Source of the DNA: Rosellinia necatrix
Taxonomy: Eukaryota; Ascomycota; Sordariomycetes; Xylariales; Xylariaceae
Length of the DNA stretch: 64,000 bases
Direction: 5' to 3'
NCBI GenBank assembly: GCA_021209875.1
Contig: JAGYVD010000006.1
Coordinates: 2,108,001 to 2,172,000, forward strand
Shown here: positions 20,468 to 30,410 of the stretch, one piece after another
Layout: each line of letters starts with the position of its first letter
Numbering within the stretch: position 1 is the stretch's first letter
Made by a program: the position numbers and the translations under genes
Notes under the pieces: model-generated
The model's input: only the letters and a program-made list of their open reading frames with translations
What the model was told of the DNA's origin: nothing
The model's database searches: none

Positions 20468-22017
20468 TTAAATATCTTCATCATCAACAGCCTTAGGGAT
20501 TGGTTCCGGCTTCCTTTCTCCGTATGCGGCCTCTGATTCGGCTGTTGTGTGGTCTGAAACAGTCCATACAGTAGGCAGCACGACGAGCAAGGAACCGACA
20601 CAGAGGCCCCAGTTCATACCCAACTGCGTCAAAGCGCTGACATGAAGCGCGTTGATTCTCCACGCCATGGCGCCGCCTGTAGCCTGGAACGTTTTGTATG
20701 CCCCGACGAGGATGGCGGCTCTTGCTGAGCTGTTCGACTCCGTGCCGATAAGCCAGTATGCAAAGCCCTGCCACAGCGCGTCGTAGCCACCGTAAAAGAT
20801 GTACAATATGATGGGCCCGGTGGAGATATTTCCCTGCGTGTAGTCGATGTCCTGGATGAGGCCGGCGGCGATGCGCTTGTTTTCCCACAGCTGGAACGCA
20901 TACCCACCTCCCCAGATGGTCGTGCCGGTGACAACAAGGACGGCCCAGCCAATGCGGGCACGTATGCTGCGGCGAAACCAAGGCATGTCGAGAAGCAAGC
21001 CTATGATGAGGCCACCAAGCATCTGCGCTATCCAGTACAGTGCGCCGTTCAGGGAGCGTGTACGGATGTTGAAAGTCCGGCCGTTGACTTCGTTCTGCTG
21101 GTAGCTGTAGAAGACGTTGGCAGAGTAGAAGAGGGGGATCATGCAGGCTACACGCCACTTGGTTATGGTCTTGATGGCCATGGTGAGGGTGCCTTTGACG
21201 GTCCGCCTCTCAGTCTCGACGGCATTGTGCAATTGGGCAAGTTGGATCCGGGACGGCGAGCAGATGAAGAAGCCGAGGAAGTAGCCGAATACCATGATGA
21301 CAAGTAGGGCAATGTATGTCGAGTCGGTGACAGTTCCGCTCTTCGAATGGTAGTTCAGGCCAAAAGACACGAGCGATCCAATGCCACCACCAAGGTTGAA
21401 GATGATCCAGAAGACCGCGATGGCTCTCCCCTTCTGTGACTCGTCCACGTACGTGGTCATGATAGCACCATGCACGATCCAGATGAAGGAGGCACCGATG
21501 CCCAGGATGGCGCCCGAGGCGATGACGAAAGCGCCGTTCGCATAATGGTTGAAGTGCAGCAGGCTGCCGGTATAGAGTGCGTACGTCCACCCACCGATGA
21601 GGAAGCAGATACGTGGGCCGACCCAGGAGAAGATTGGACCTGCGATAAAGAGAGCTGTAGCGGCGGTGGTAGAGAGCAACGCGACAGTGGCGTTAGCAGC
21701 GACGGTCGGGTCGACCTGGCCGGATCCTCCGATGCCACTTAGAGCATTATATATCTGCTCAGGTCAGTATAGTTATGTCTAAACCCTTTTTTTTTTTTTC
21801 CTTTATTGGCACCGAGTGATGGGATTCCAGGGTTACGTACGCCTGGGAGACAGAAGCAGATGGCGCTGATGAGCAAAATCTGCGTCCACGGATGGGCATA
21901 GAAACCAACCAACTTAGATGAGTGCGGTCGCATGAGCCCATTGCCTTCCTGCTCAGAACGGGGACGGAGAGTCGCCGGGTCGTACTCCGGAGATGTCTCT
22001 TTTGCTTCATCAGACAT
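20468..22017 (-). CDS. UNC93-like (DUF895) MFS-fold membrane protein, 487 aa
   Basis: Two exons on the minus strand, 22,017-21,841 and 21,754-20,468, with an 86-base intron containing a T-rich run; total 487 residues from MSDEAKETSPEY. After a soluble N-terminus come WTQILLISAICFCLPG and IYNALSGIGGSGQ, the hallmark first-loop segment of fungal DUF895/UNC93-like proteins, then about ten more hydrophobic helices and an acidic tail (KAVDDEDI). Fungal members are uncharacterised transporter-like proteins. The gene is divergent from the MurQ-kinase gene and shares its 0.7 kb upstream region, an arrangement often seen for co-expressed catabolic genes. A role in amino-sugar uptake or efflux is inference. 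Confidence 0.88.
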
Positions 22018-22724
22018 GCTGTGCGGTCTATTACCATCTGATAGCTGTATGATAGCTGTATGGTAGCTGTAGCCTGGAGGCTATTAGGAACGGCATCGAC
22101 CCGACAGTGCCCGCCCTACTTCTATCTTCTATGGGCGAGCACAGTCCCATATAGGCCCAAGGAAGAGGCCGATCGCCAGACTCCGGAACGTGTGGTGACC
22201 CATAGCTAGCCAGATACGTTACATGCACGAAGGCCACTCACGTCGATCGTATCCTGTTGTGGAGTGTCGCAGATATATTTCCGATGCGACCACACGCTGT
22301 GCGGAATGCAAGCGGTGCTTGATTGACGTAGCACCCATCGAAGCATGAGGAATCCTTCCGCCCCATCTCATCAAACCCCACCGCCGCCGTCATCCCCTCG
22401 TCGTCCCCCCTTGCGGTGATAGGCGCCCGCCGAGCTGCGGGGAAGGACGGTCAGGCGCCAGACCGCAAGAAGTGGCGAATACCCATCAATTACGGAAAGA
22501 AACTCAATGGCGGCGTGGAATAGGATCCTACCGACATCGGGTCAGCGAGCTTCATCGAGTCTCGTGCAGCTCCCTTTCCGGCCTCGTGCTGTCGATGGGC
22601 CGGCTCGCGTATCACGATGACCAACGAGTTCATAATGAAGCCCTCGTTGTCTCCCATGTCTCGGCGCTTGTGCTCACCGCGGACGCAAGCCAACGGCACG
22701 AAGCCAACGTAAGCGGCTTGAGCC
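22018..22724. promoter_or_regulatory. divergent promoter between UNC93-like and MurQ-kinase genes
   Basis: A 707-base shared upstream region between two start codons pointing apart. It holds individual matches to the SYGGRG motif (for example GTGGGG on the reverse strand at 22,377-22,382 and GCGGGG at 22,437-22,442). Short frames here overlap and have no domain. Shared control of the two genes is inferred from geometry. Confidence 0.45.
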
Positions 22725-24975
22725 ATGGAGGCCCCCGTTGTTCAGCTCGCCGGCTTGCAGACTGAGCATCGCAACACCCGGACGGCCACTATCGACAAAG
22801 TATCGACCCTCGAGCTCTGCCAGATCCTCCACCGAGAAGACCGCGAGATACCAGACGCGGTCGAGCGATGCATCCCAGTAATCGCGCAAGTTGTCGACGC
22901 CTTAGCCAAGCGCGTTCGTAATGGCGGCCGGGTTTTCTATATCGGTGCTGGAACTAGCGGAAGGTATGAATCTAGCCCTGCGGCACATACCTAACCTTAG
23001 GCGGTGGTGGCCATAGATCTGTGAAGCCAATAATGGTAGCTAACCCACGAGACAATCTAGGCTAGGCGTCCTTGACGCATCCGAAATCCCCCCTACCTAT
23101 TCGTCACCACCGGGCCAGTTCGTCGCATTGATAGCAGGCGGCGACGGCGCCCTCCGCCGTGCCAAAGAAGGCGCTGAAGACGACAGGGATGGCGCTGAGT
23201 CCGACTTACGATTGTTCAACCTAGACCCGAATCTCGACTCGCTAATTGGGATCGCATCTTCTGGTCGCACGCCCTACGTTCTAGGTGGGCTATCTTACGC
23301 GAAGTCATTGGGAGCTACTACTGTCGCGCTCGTTTGCGTCTCCCCTTCGGCGGCCAAGGCCGAGGGCAATGCCGACTACCTCATCTCCGCTGTCACAGGG
23401 CCGGAGGCGGTCACTGGCAGCACGAGGATGAAGGCCGGGACGGCGACGAAATTGATCTTGAACATGATCAGCACCGGCATCATGATTAAGCTTGGCAAGA
23501 CGTACGGGAACATGGTGCGCGCCCTGCCCGGCTTATTCCGTGTGGGTAACGCATCCCAGATAGCTGACTTGGCGCAGATGATCGACGTCAAGGCCACCAA
23601 CCTCAAACTTAAGCAACGAGCTAGGAACATCCTTCGATTCGTCGGCGGCGATGCCTGTACGCAGTCCGACACCAAATTAGACCGCATACTCGAGAACTGC
23701 CATGGGAGCGTCAGGCTCGCGGCCGTCGTGATTGTGCTAAAGGTGCCAGTGGCGGAGGCGGAGGACCGGCTTCAACAGAATGACGGCGTCCTCGCTCGTG
23801 TGTTCGGGGAGGCTCGCAAGGAAGACATGCTGCCACACAATGATGATAATAAACTAGTACTCTGCGTGGATGCGGGAGGTACTAGCTGCAAGGCTGTAAT
23901 TATGTCTCAAGACGGAGAGATGGGGATGGGTATCGCTGGTCCTTGTAATGTGTATGTACCCCTCCACCCCCTCAAGCCCCCTTCCAATCTCCTCCTAACA
24001 GCTAACAATCTCAGAACCAACATCAGTGTTGATACCGCCATTTCCACGATCTCCGACGCCATTCAGGGAGCCGTGGATAACTGCGAGATTACCGGGGGAC
24101 GTCGGATGGAATCCGTAAAACTATCCGCTGCCTGGGTTGGCATGGCTGGTTATGGCAGGCTGTCTCCGTCTACGGAAACCCACAGTGCGCTATCGCAAAT
24201 CCTCGGTCTCCCCCTGGGCGCGAAGCTGAAGGTCACTACCGATATCGACCTCCTCCCGACTTCCATGGCTGACCAACCAAACTTGGACTCGGTGGTCGTT
24301 ATCGTGGCCGGGACAGGGTCAAGTGCTATGAGCTATGCGAAAGCGGACGGCCAGTTTCGACGAACACACCGTGTTGGAGGATGGGGCCATTTTCTCGGCG
24401 ATGATGGCTCAGGCTACGGTATAGGACGCGAAGCACTCCGTACAGCGTTATATTCGTATGATCTCTATAATATTCAAGCGAACAGCAGTTCTGCTCCAGT
24501 TACAGGGGCACTATCACCCCTCACGCAGGCAGTTATACGGCACTTTGAAGAGCTCTACCCTGAGTCCACATCAGGAGATCTTCTCAGCACAATCCTCGCC
24601 CCTAACCCGGCTTCCCACGGGAATGGAGGGGCTGATCTCGCCACGACCAAGCGGATCGCGGGCGTGGCCAAGGTTGTCCTTTCCACGGCGAGCTACGATG
24701 TCGAGGCAAAGCGAATTATTGAAACGGGGGCATTGAGTCTTGTAGATCTCGTGGCGCTATTGATTCGCACTGGAAGAATCAATCCCGCGAGATCAGGCCT
24801 TGTGCTAGCCGGCGGAATGATGCGAGACGAAATGTATAGAACGACACTGGTAAAGGCACTGGAGGCGAAGTGTGGCACATTCCAGCGGACTGAGCTTGTA
24901 GCAGAGCCAGCTATTTTGGGGGCACGATATATGCTACGTCACCTAGTCCCGACCCAGATTGATATCTCTACTTAA
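22725..24975 (+). CDS. MurNAc-6-phosphate etherase (MurQ) fused to BadF-type amino-sugar kinase, 696 aa
   Basis: Exons 22,725-22,963, 23,061-23,951 and 24,015-24,975; ATG in good context (gccATGG). Residues 1 to about 340 are a MurQ-type SIS domain: [41 protein letters not shown] and VTGSTRMKAGTATKLILNM. The catalytic glutamates of E. coli MurQ (83 and 114) align with Glu88 and Glu119, so the etherase looks active, unlike the regulatory relative GCKR. Residues about 344-696 are a BadF/BadG-type kinase: phosphate loop VDAGGTSCK (349-357), VAGTGSSAMSY, GGWGHFLGDDGSGYGIG and VLAGGMMRDE. The closest functional models are MurK of Clostridium (MurNAc/GlcNAc kinase) and GlcNAc kinase. Expected chemistry: phosphorylate MurNAc, then split the lactyl ether to GlcNAc-6-phosphate and D-lactate. 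Fungal relatives are often labelled glucokinase regulator family. The 63-base second intron has no stop and keeps frame. Confidence 0.92.
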
Positions 24976-25667
24976 TATAATAGAACCCTCGACGGCGTAG
25001 TCACACTTGAGACGATACCTTCAAATGTTATGCTGACGGCCAAGGAAAGCCTGACATACATGTAGAGGCAATGGCTACTGGCCTAATGCTTTACCTAGCC
25101 TAATAACTGCAAGTAAATTGAACTTAAGCTCTACACGTGTACCATCAAGTTACTCGTCAGCTGTTCCTCTTTTTCACGTCCTCCTAATAATACGTTGGAA
25201 TAACTCCGGTGTACATGTCCGAGGGTGTTTGGGCTACATAATTCACTTCAAGATGCGATTTATGGCAGGTATACAACTCAATAGGATATACTTAACCTGG
25301 GATCTCCGTACACTGGACTACTGCGTGAGTCTTGGAAAGGAAGCTGTAAGAGAGATCAATAAGTAGTCAAGTGCCCCGTTTCCCGCCCCGCATGCCCATG
25401 TAGTAAATGTAACCTTACGCCCCTACCAGACTAGGTTGAATCCTTACCTTCTCAATGAAGCGAACTAACCATCACGCCACGGCGGCAGTGACCCCGCAAC
25501 TATAGTTCGATGACGGTAAAGACTAGTATTCTAGACTTCACAGATATATGTTAGGATGATGGCATTTGCTAGCTGAACTGTGGTTGCCCTTGTTGCCTTT
25601 CGTTGTTCCCATGTGATCGGTGGAATAGCATCACCTTTACAGCCACTTGGTAGATATACCGCCCACA
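24976..25667. other. intergenic between MurQ-kinase and hydrolase genes
   Basis: About 690 bases joining two tandem plus-strand genes; it must hold the hydrolase promoter. An 82-residue frame at 25,118-25,366 has no recognisable feature. A stretch near 25,430-25,500 vaguely resembles a tRNA on the minus strand but does not fold properly. Confidence 0.5.
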
Positions 25668-26999
25668 ATGACTTTCATTATTCGGAATATGTTTTTTGCT
25701 ATTAGTGTTCTCATCGCAGCATCACAAGCATCAGCAGAGACTAAATGGCAGAAAGATGTGTTGCAATATGGCACACCTGAGTCTGTGGGGATGCTGTCCA
25801 AGCCATTAGAGGATATGGTGGCCAACTTAACCCATTTCACAGAGGCAAGAAACTGGGGAACGAAAACGTCGAACCAGATTGTTCCCATTGAGCCTGGTGG
25901 TGTGACTCTTGTTGCACACAAGAGCGTGATTGTCAGTCACTTTGCATTTGGAAAGAGGAACCTGTGGGCTTCAGTAAACGGCTCAACGGGACAAATGCTC
26001 CCTCTAAGTGAGAGAAGCGATGCGACAACCGACACTATTTACGATATGGCCAGCTTAACTAAGCTCTACACGACTATAGCGGGACTTCGCTGCATCGATG
26101 AGGGTTTGATCACCCTCGAAGGCAGAGTCGCCAGTTATCTGCCCACGTTTGCTGCGAATGGCAAGGGGAACATCACAATTCTACAACTAATGACACACAC
26201 AAGCGGCTTCTCGGCGGATCCGAAGATTGGTCTGTGGACGCCTCAATACCCGACCTACGAGTCGCGCATCCAACAGATTCTCAACGAGACTCTCCAGAAC
26301 ATTCCGAACTCGACGTATCTCTACTCCGATATTAATTACATGACACTGATGCTAGTGATCGAAAGCGTTACCGGCAAGCGACTCGACGACGTCATCTATG
26401 AATACACCTCGATGATGGGAATGCAGGATACGTTCTTCAACCGGGGTAACGTGGAAGGTCCCGCGTTTCCATTCTACGATAGAATGGCCACACAGGAGTT
26501 CCAGGCGGCGGTGCTCGGCGACGGGGAGCCCCAGCGGCCGCAGCCAGTCAGGGGGACTGTGCACGACGAGAACGCGTGGGGCCTCGACGGCGTCTCCGGC
26601 CACGCCGGGCTCTTCTCCACCGTCCTGGACACGGCGCGGTTCTGCCAGATGATCCTCAACAACGGGACGTACGGCGGCAAGCGAATTCTCTCGCAGGGGT
26701 CCGTCGATCTTATCTTCACCAACTTCAACGCCCGCTTCGGCTCAGGCGCCTCTCACGGCGCCGGGTTCGAGCTCAACCAGTACTACACCGCGGGCCCCAT
26801 GGCCAACCCCCTCTCGGCAAGCCATACGGGATACACTGGCACGTCTTTGGTCATCGACCGCGCAAGCAATACGATGTTCCTGCACTTTGCCAATAGGGTT
26901 CATCCCTCTAGGAACTGGTCTAGCAACAACATTGTCAGGGAAACTCTTGGGGCATGGGTTGCGACTGCGCTCGGGAGAAAGGTGGCATTTCCTTCCTGA
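25668..26999 (+). CDS. secreted S12 (class C beta-lactamase-like) hydrolase, AmiE/YfeW type, 443 aa
   Basis: Intronless, from ATG at 25,668-25,670; a longer frame would start at TTG. Residues 1-23 are a signal peptide (MFFAISVLIAASQASA). Catalytic motifs: Ser129-x-x-Lys132 in YDMASLTKLYTT, Tyr219-Ser-Asp in YLYSDINY, and HTG at 386-388. The stretch GTVHDENAWGLDGVSGHAG (296-313) followed by LFSTV is typical of the bacterial AmiE (YbbE)/YfeW branch. B. subtilis AmiE is an exported N-acetylmuramoyl-L-alanine amidase that frees MurNAc from muropeptides, and yfeW lies in the E. coli murQ-murP cluster. The adjacent MurQ-kinase gene repeats that neighbourhood. Base composition turns markedly more G+C-rich from about 26,460 to 26,810. 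Esterase or transesterase activity (LovD-like) remains an alternative. Confidence 0.88.
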   Translation: MTFIIRNMFFAISVLIAASQASAETKWQKDVLQYGTPESVGMLSKPLEDMVANLTHFTEARNWGTKTSNQIVPIEPGGVTLVAHKSVIVSHFAFGKRNLWASVNGSTGQMLPLSERSDATTDTIYDMASLTKLYTTIAGLRCIDEGLITLEGRVASYLPTFAANGKGNITILQLMTHTSGFSADPKIGLWTPQYPTYESRIQQILNETLQNIPNSTYLYSDINYMTLMLVIESVTGKRLDDVIYEYTSMMGMQDTFFNRGNVEGPAFPFYDRMATQEFQAAVLGDGEPQRPQPVRGTVHDENAWGLDGVSGHAGLFSTVLDTARFCQMILNNGTYGGKRILSQGSVDLIFTNFNARFGSGASHGAGFELNQYYTAGPMANPLSASHTGYTGTSLVIDRASNTMFLHFANRVHPSRNWSSNNIVRETLGAWVATALGRKVAFPS

Positions 27000-28540
27000 G
27001 TGCCAGTTAAAAGATACATTGAGTACAGTATTTGCTATGCTGAGATTAGAATTCCTGGGAATGAAGAAAAATCACGTTCAGGATTGACAAAGCGTGTGGT
27101 GAATAGAGCAACGTCATCAAGGCTCCTCTAATGGGCATATAAGAGAGATGGTTTTGGCTAAGTTAAGTGCTATAAACATTTCAACATTGCTGTATATCAT
27201 TTCTTTGATCGAATCAATTTAGCCATTCTTCGACGTAACACTCAATTACTATTTTCTTTCGTTAGGACCTCCAGCCCTTCGTTAGAGGTGTTGGGGACGA
27301 TCCTGTTCCCAACGGGGACAGCAGCTGTCAACTATATCGAGTGATTGACTTTATTATAGAGATTTAAACACCAATCTTACCGCCTTAGATCCGAAATTGA
27401 ACTTTTGGAGGGACACGTGACAAGTTTTTGCTGTTGAAGTACTTGAGAAACCACACTCTAACCCCCATTCTAGGTCACCGAGTCTAGTTGGATCAATCCC
27501 TTTATACTCCGTCAAACTTAGTAAAACTTCCCAACTAGAGAGAGGTTTCAAATTATTCGTTATTGCAACGTAACCTGAGCTTATCTCTAGATGTTTATTA
27601 GTTGGACATGATTTATCCTGTTGGGATATAGGCTGATCGCTGAGATATAGGAAAAAGGAGCCGTAGTTAGGGTTAGAGTAACGAATTAGAATGATGGGAG
27701 ACGTGTTATGGAGTTGATAGACAGCTCTTCTATTGAATAATCCACCCATTCTGCCTTAGCTTGGACTCGTAGCCAGTCAATCGAGGATCCACTCCTCAGA
27801 ATAGAGAAAGCATACTCGTGAAGATTCATCTCTGGCTCCCCACGTTGAGAAGGCGCATAGTCAGTTAACTGTGTGCTGGGCTCAATCATCAAGGAGAGTG
27901 GACTAGTTGCCAGAATGACCTCGCGCTAACGCATAGCTGACAATTGCGAGAAATAGGAGTGAAAAAAAGCCTCCCTACCAGCACTAAATCACCATTCACT
28001 TCGTAGAGAGGTAGAAAAGTGGTGTGACGAAGAAAAACTCGTATGCACTAAACGCGACGCGGATAGAGCCCTGGAGGGGGTATTTACCGGTGGGGTCTAG
28101 TGGACGCTAGCCTAGTTAGGTGTAGAACAAACTATTCAGCACCTAACCAGAAAATGTACAAGTCCAAGGAAAAAATGACAACATTGTCAAGTTCTTACCT
28201 GTATAAAATGCCGAAAAAGGAGAGAGACAATGCCCTATATCGCTCCGGGTGCCATTTAGCCCAATATTAGGAAAGGAAGGTCTTCAGTAAATTCCCCTAG
28301 TCAACCGAGATATGCACTAGAGAGAAGTCACTTCCAACAACTCAAAACGATGATAGAAAGAGAGACGAGAAAACTATATTTCCAAAAGAATTTCTAGGTG
28401 CGTATTTTTGGTCTACGTATCGCCCCTGGGCACGAAGGGCTCAATTTGTGTAATGTGGGGAAGAAAAATCGTTATCAGATCCTAAATAATGCCAAAAAGA
28501 AGATTCAAAATGAGGTCTCATAAAAAATATAGCCATAGCT
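27000..28540. other. gene-poor flank before the transposon nest
   Basis: Contains the terminator side of the hydrolase gene and the doubtful frames at 27,354-27,889. A short perfect stem (GTTAGGTG with CACCTAAC) occurs near 28,116-28,151. Composition is still near that of the gene-bearing half until about 28,500, then falls to almost pure A+T. Confidence 0.5.
27354..27889 (-). pseudogene. two overlapping open frames, possibly one broken gene
   Basis: On the minus strand a frame from ATG at 27,887-27,889 runs about 67 residues (EPEMNLHEYAFSILRSGSS...) and overlaps a second frame (27,749-27,354, about 131 residues, ending SKAVRLVFKSL). Both have reasonable residue composition and a one-base shift would join them, so a frameshifted gene is possible. 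No good splice sites for an intron were found and no family is recognised. Confidence 0.25.
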
Positions 28541-29475
28541 AAAATATAACGCATATTAATGTTGAAATAATATAAAAAAAATTAATATGTCGATTTTTAT
28601 ATTTAGGTGCCCTTTTAGTTTCTGTTGTGTTTCATAAGCTTTCAGCTTTTATAGGTTTTTGTAGGCTTGAGGCTTTTGATAAAACTTGACCCACGTTGAT
28701 ACAGGTAAGCTAACCACACAGGCCACGGGCAACACCCTTACGGGCCACTTAACGCCATTTTATTAACGCGTTAACGCGTACTTTAGCAATTTTATCTAAC
28801 TTATTAATTTATTTTTAATTTTTATTTAATATTTAATTTGTTAGTATTATTAGAATTGCCTGCTTTTTTAAAAAAAATGTATATAAAAGCTGCAATTTAT
28901 AACGTTTAATTTAGCATGTTTGTCCGCGGAGCAGCATTTAAATAAAACATATAATATATTTATTTCTAACGCTGTTTTTAAAATATTTTAACTTAAAAAA
29001 AAACTAATAAAAGCTTTTAAGCTTTATTATTATATTTAAAATACTAGTTAATTATTTAATATATTAGCTAAACTAAATTAAGCTATATATTTAGCTTAAC
29101 TAAGTTATAAATAATAGCTTAATAAGCTTTAGCCGTTTTATTTAGCTTTTAAATATTTAAGCCGACGTAATATTATTAATTTTTAACTTAAAACTTGTTT
29201 ATATAGTTAATAAAATGCTATATTATTAATTATTAACGCGTAACCAAGGCTACAGCTTAAAATATATACGTTTTTTTTAACTTTTTAAATATGAAAAAAT
29301 AGCTAATATTTTATTAAATTATATATATAATATAAACGAAATAAATATCGGCTAAAATATTAATAGCAACTATTAAGTTATTATATTAAATAACCGGTAA
29401 AAAGCTAAAAAAAAAAGCTAAAAAAAAAAAAAATTATTATTTTAAAATGTATTAGCGTATTTAATAATAGCTTTC
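28541..29475. other. A+T-saturated DNA with a G+C-richer island at 28,690-28,770
   Basis: Left edge of the RIP-type region. No coding frame. The island around 28,690-28,770 (containing GGCCACGGG and CGGGCCAC, which are inverted with respect to each other) is much less mutated than its surroundings and may be the end of another element. The sequence is the presumed target of element A1. Confidence 0.5.
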
Positions 29476-29721
29476 TGTTGCACCAGTCATATATAAGAAG
29501 TCAAGGCTCCAGCAATAAGTGATATATAGTACGAAAAATCTACAGATAAAAAAAAAAAAATAAGTAGAAGGAATTAGCCTATTAGAATTCTGGCTAAATG
29601 CAGGTGTAAAGTAGGTCTAGTCTATGCGTTATAGCTGGTCTATGCGTACTAGTTGGCAATAAATATATAAATATCTTATGCATGCTATGTATGTTATAAA
29701 AAAAACCAGCTATTTATAACT
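29476..29721 (-). repeat. LTR of element A1 (reverse orientation)
   Basis: 246 bases beginning TGTTGCACCAGTC; reverse complement of the LTR copies at 33,693, 40,112 and 59,278. Moderately RIP-mutated. The partner LTR of A1 must lie beyond the window. Confidence 0.85.
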
Positions 29722-29763
29722 ACTCCTTTTTAAAAAAATAGCTTGTTTATAAAATATATTTAG

Positions 29764-30076
29764 TGTTGAATGGGCTTTATACATGCGATGCACATACTGT
29801 TTACGCGTGAAATAGAATATAACTTTTTGTTATACGATGTTTATTATGTTTGATTATTTTATTTAAGTAATTATTATATATAGCATTATTTTAAGTTTTA
29901 TATAAAAATTCTGCTAGCGTATAACTTATTAAAATAATAGCAATAATATAGCTTGTTTTATATATAAAATATATATGCTATATATATATATATAATATAT
30001 ACGTTATATATTTATATAAAATATATATATATATAACAGCTATAAATAACTATAATTAATTGTTATAGTTTTAATA
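29764..30076. repeat. left LTR of B1
   Basis: 313 bases; shares the landmark GGGCTTTATACATGCGATGC with three other copies at 41,536, 48,823 and 51,280. Ends in AGTTTTAATA, a C-to-T version of AGTTCTAACA. Confidence 0.85.
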
Positions 30077-30379
30077 TTAGTTTTTTTTTTATTAGTTATA
30101 GTTTTTTATTTATATATTGTTTTTTGCTTATATATAGTTGCTTATATATATATAATTATTTATTTATACGCAGCTTTTAATTTATATATATTTTATATAG
30201 CTGCTGCTTAATATTTAAGCTTAGGCCTAAACTTGCTAGCATGTTTTCTGCTGCTTAAATATATATACAGCTTTATTTATAGCTAATTTTTTGTTTTGTT
30301 GTTTTATTTGTTTTTTATATATATATACGTAGTAGTTTTTTTTTTATATAATATAAATGCTGACTTTTAAAAGCTGTAG

Positions 30380-30410
<31 letters not shown>

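Noticed and set aside
25430..25500. tRNA-like stretch on the minus strand (A-box- and B-box-like words)
   Set aside because: Acceptor ends do not pair and the anticodon arm is irregular.
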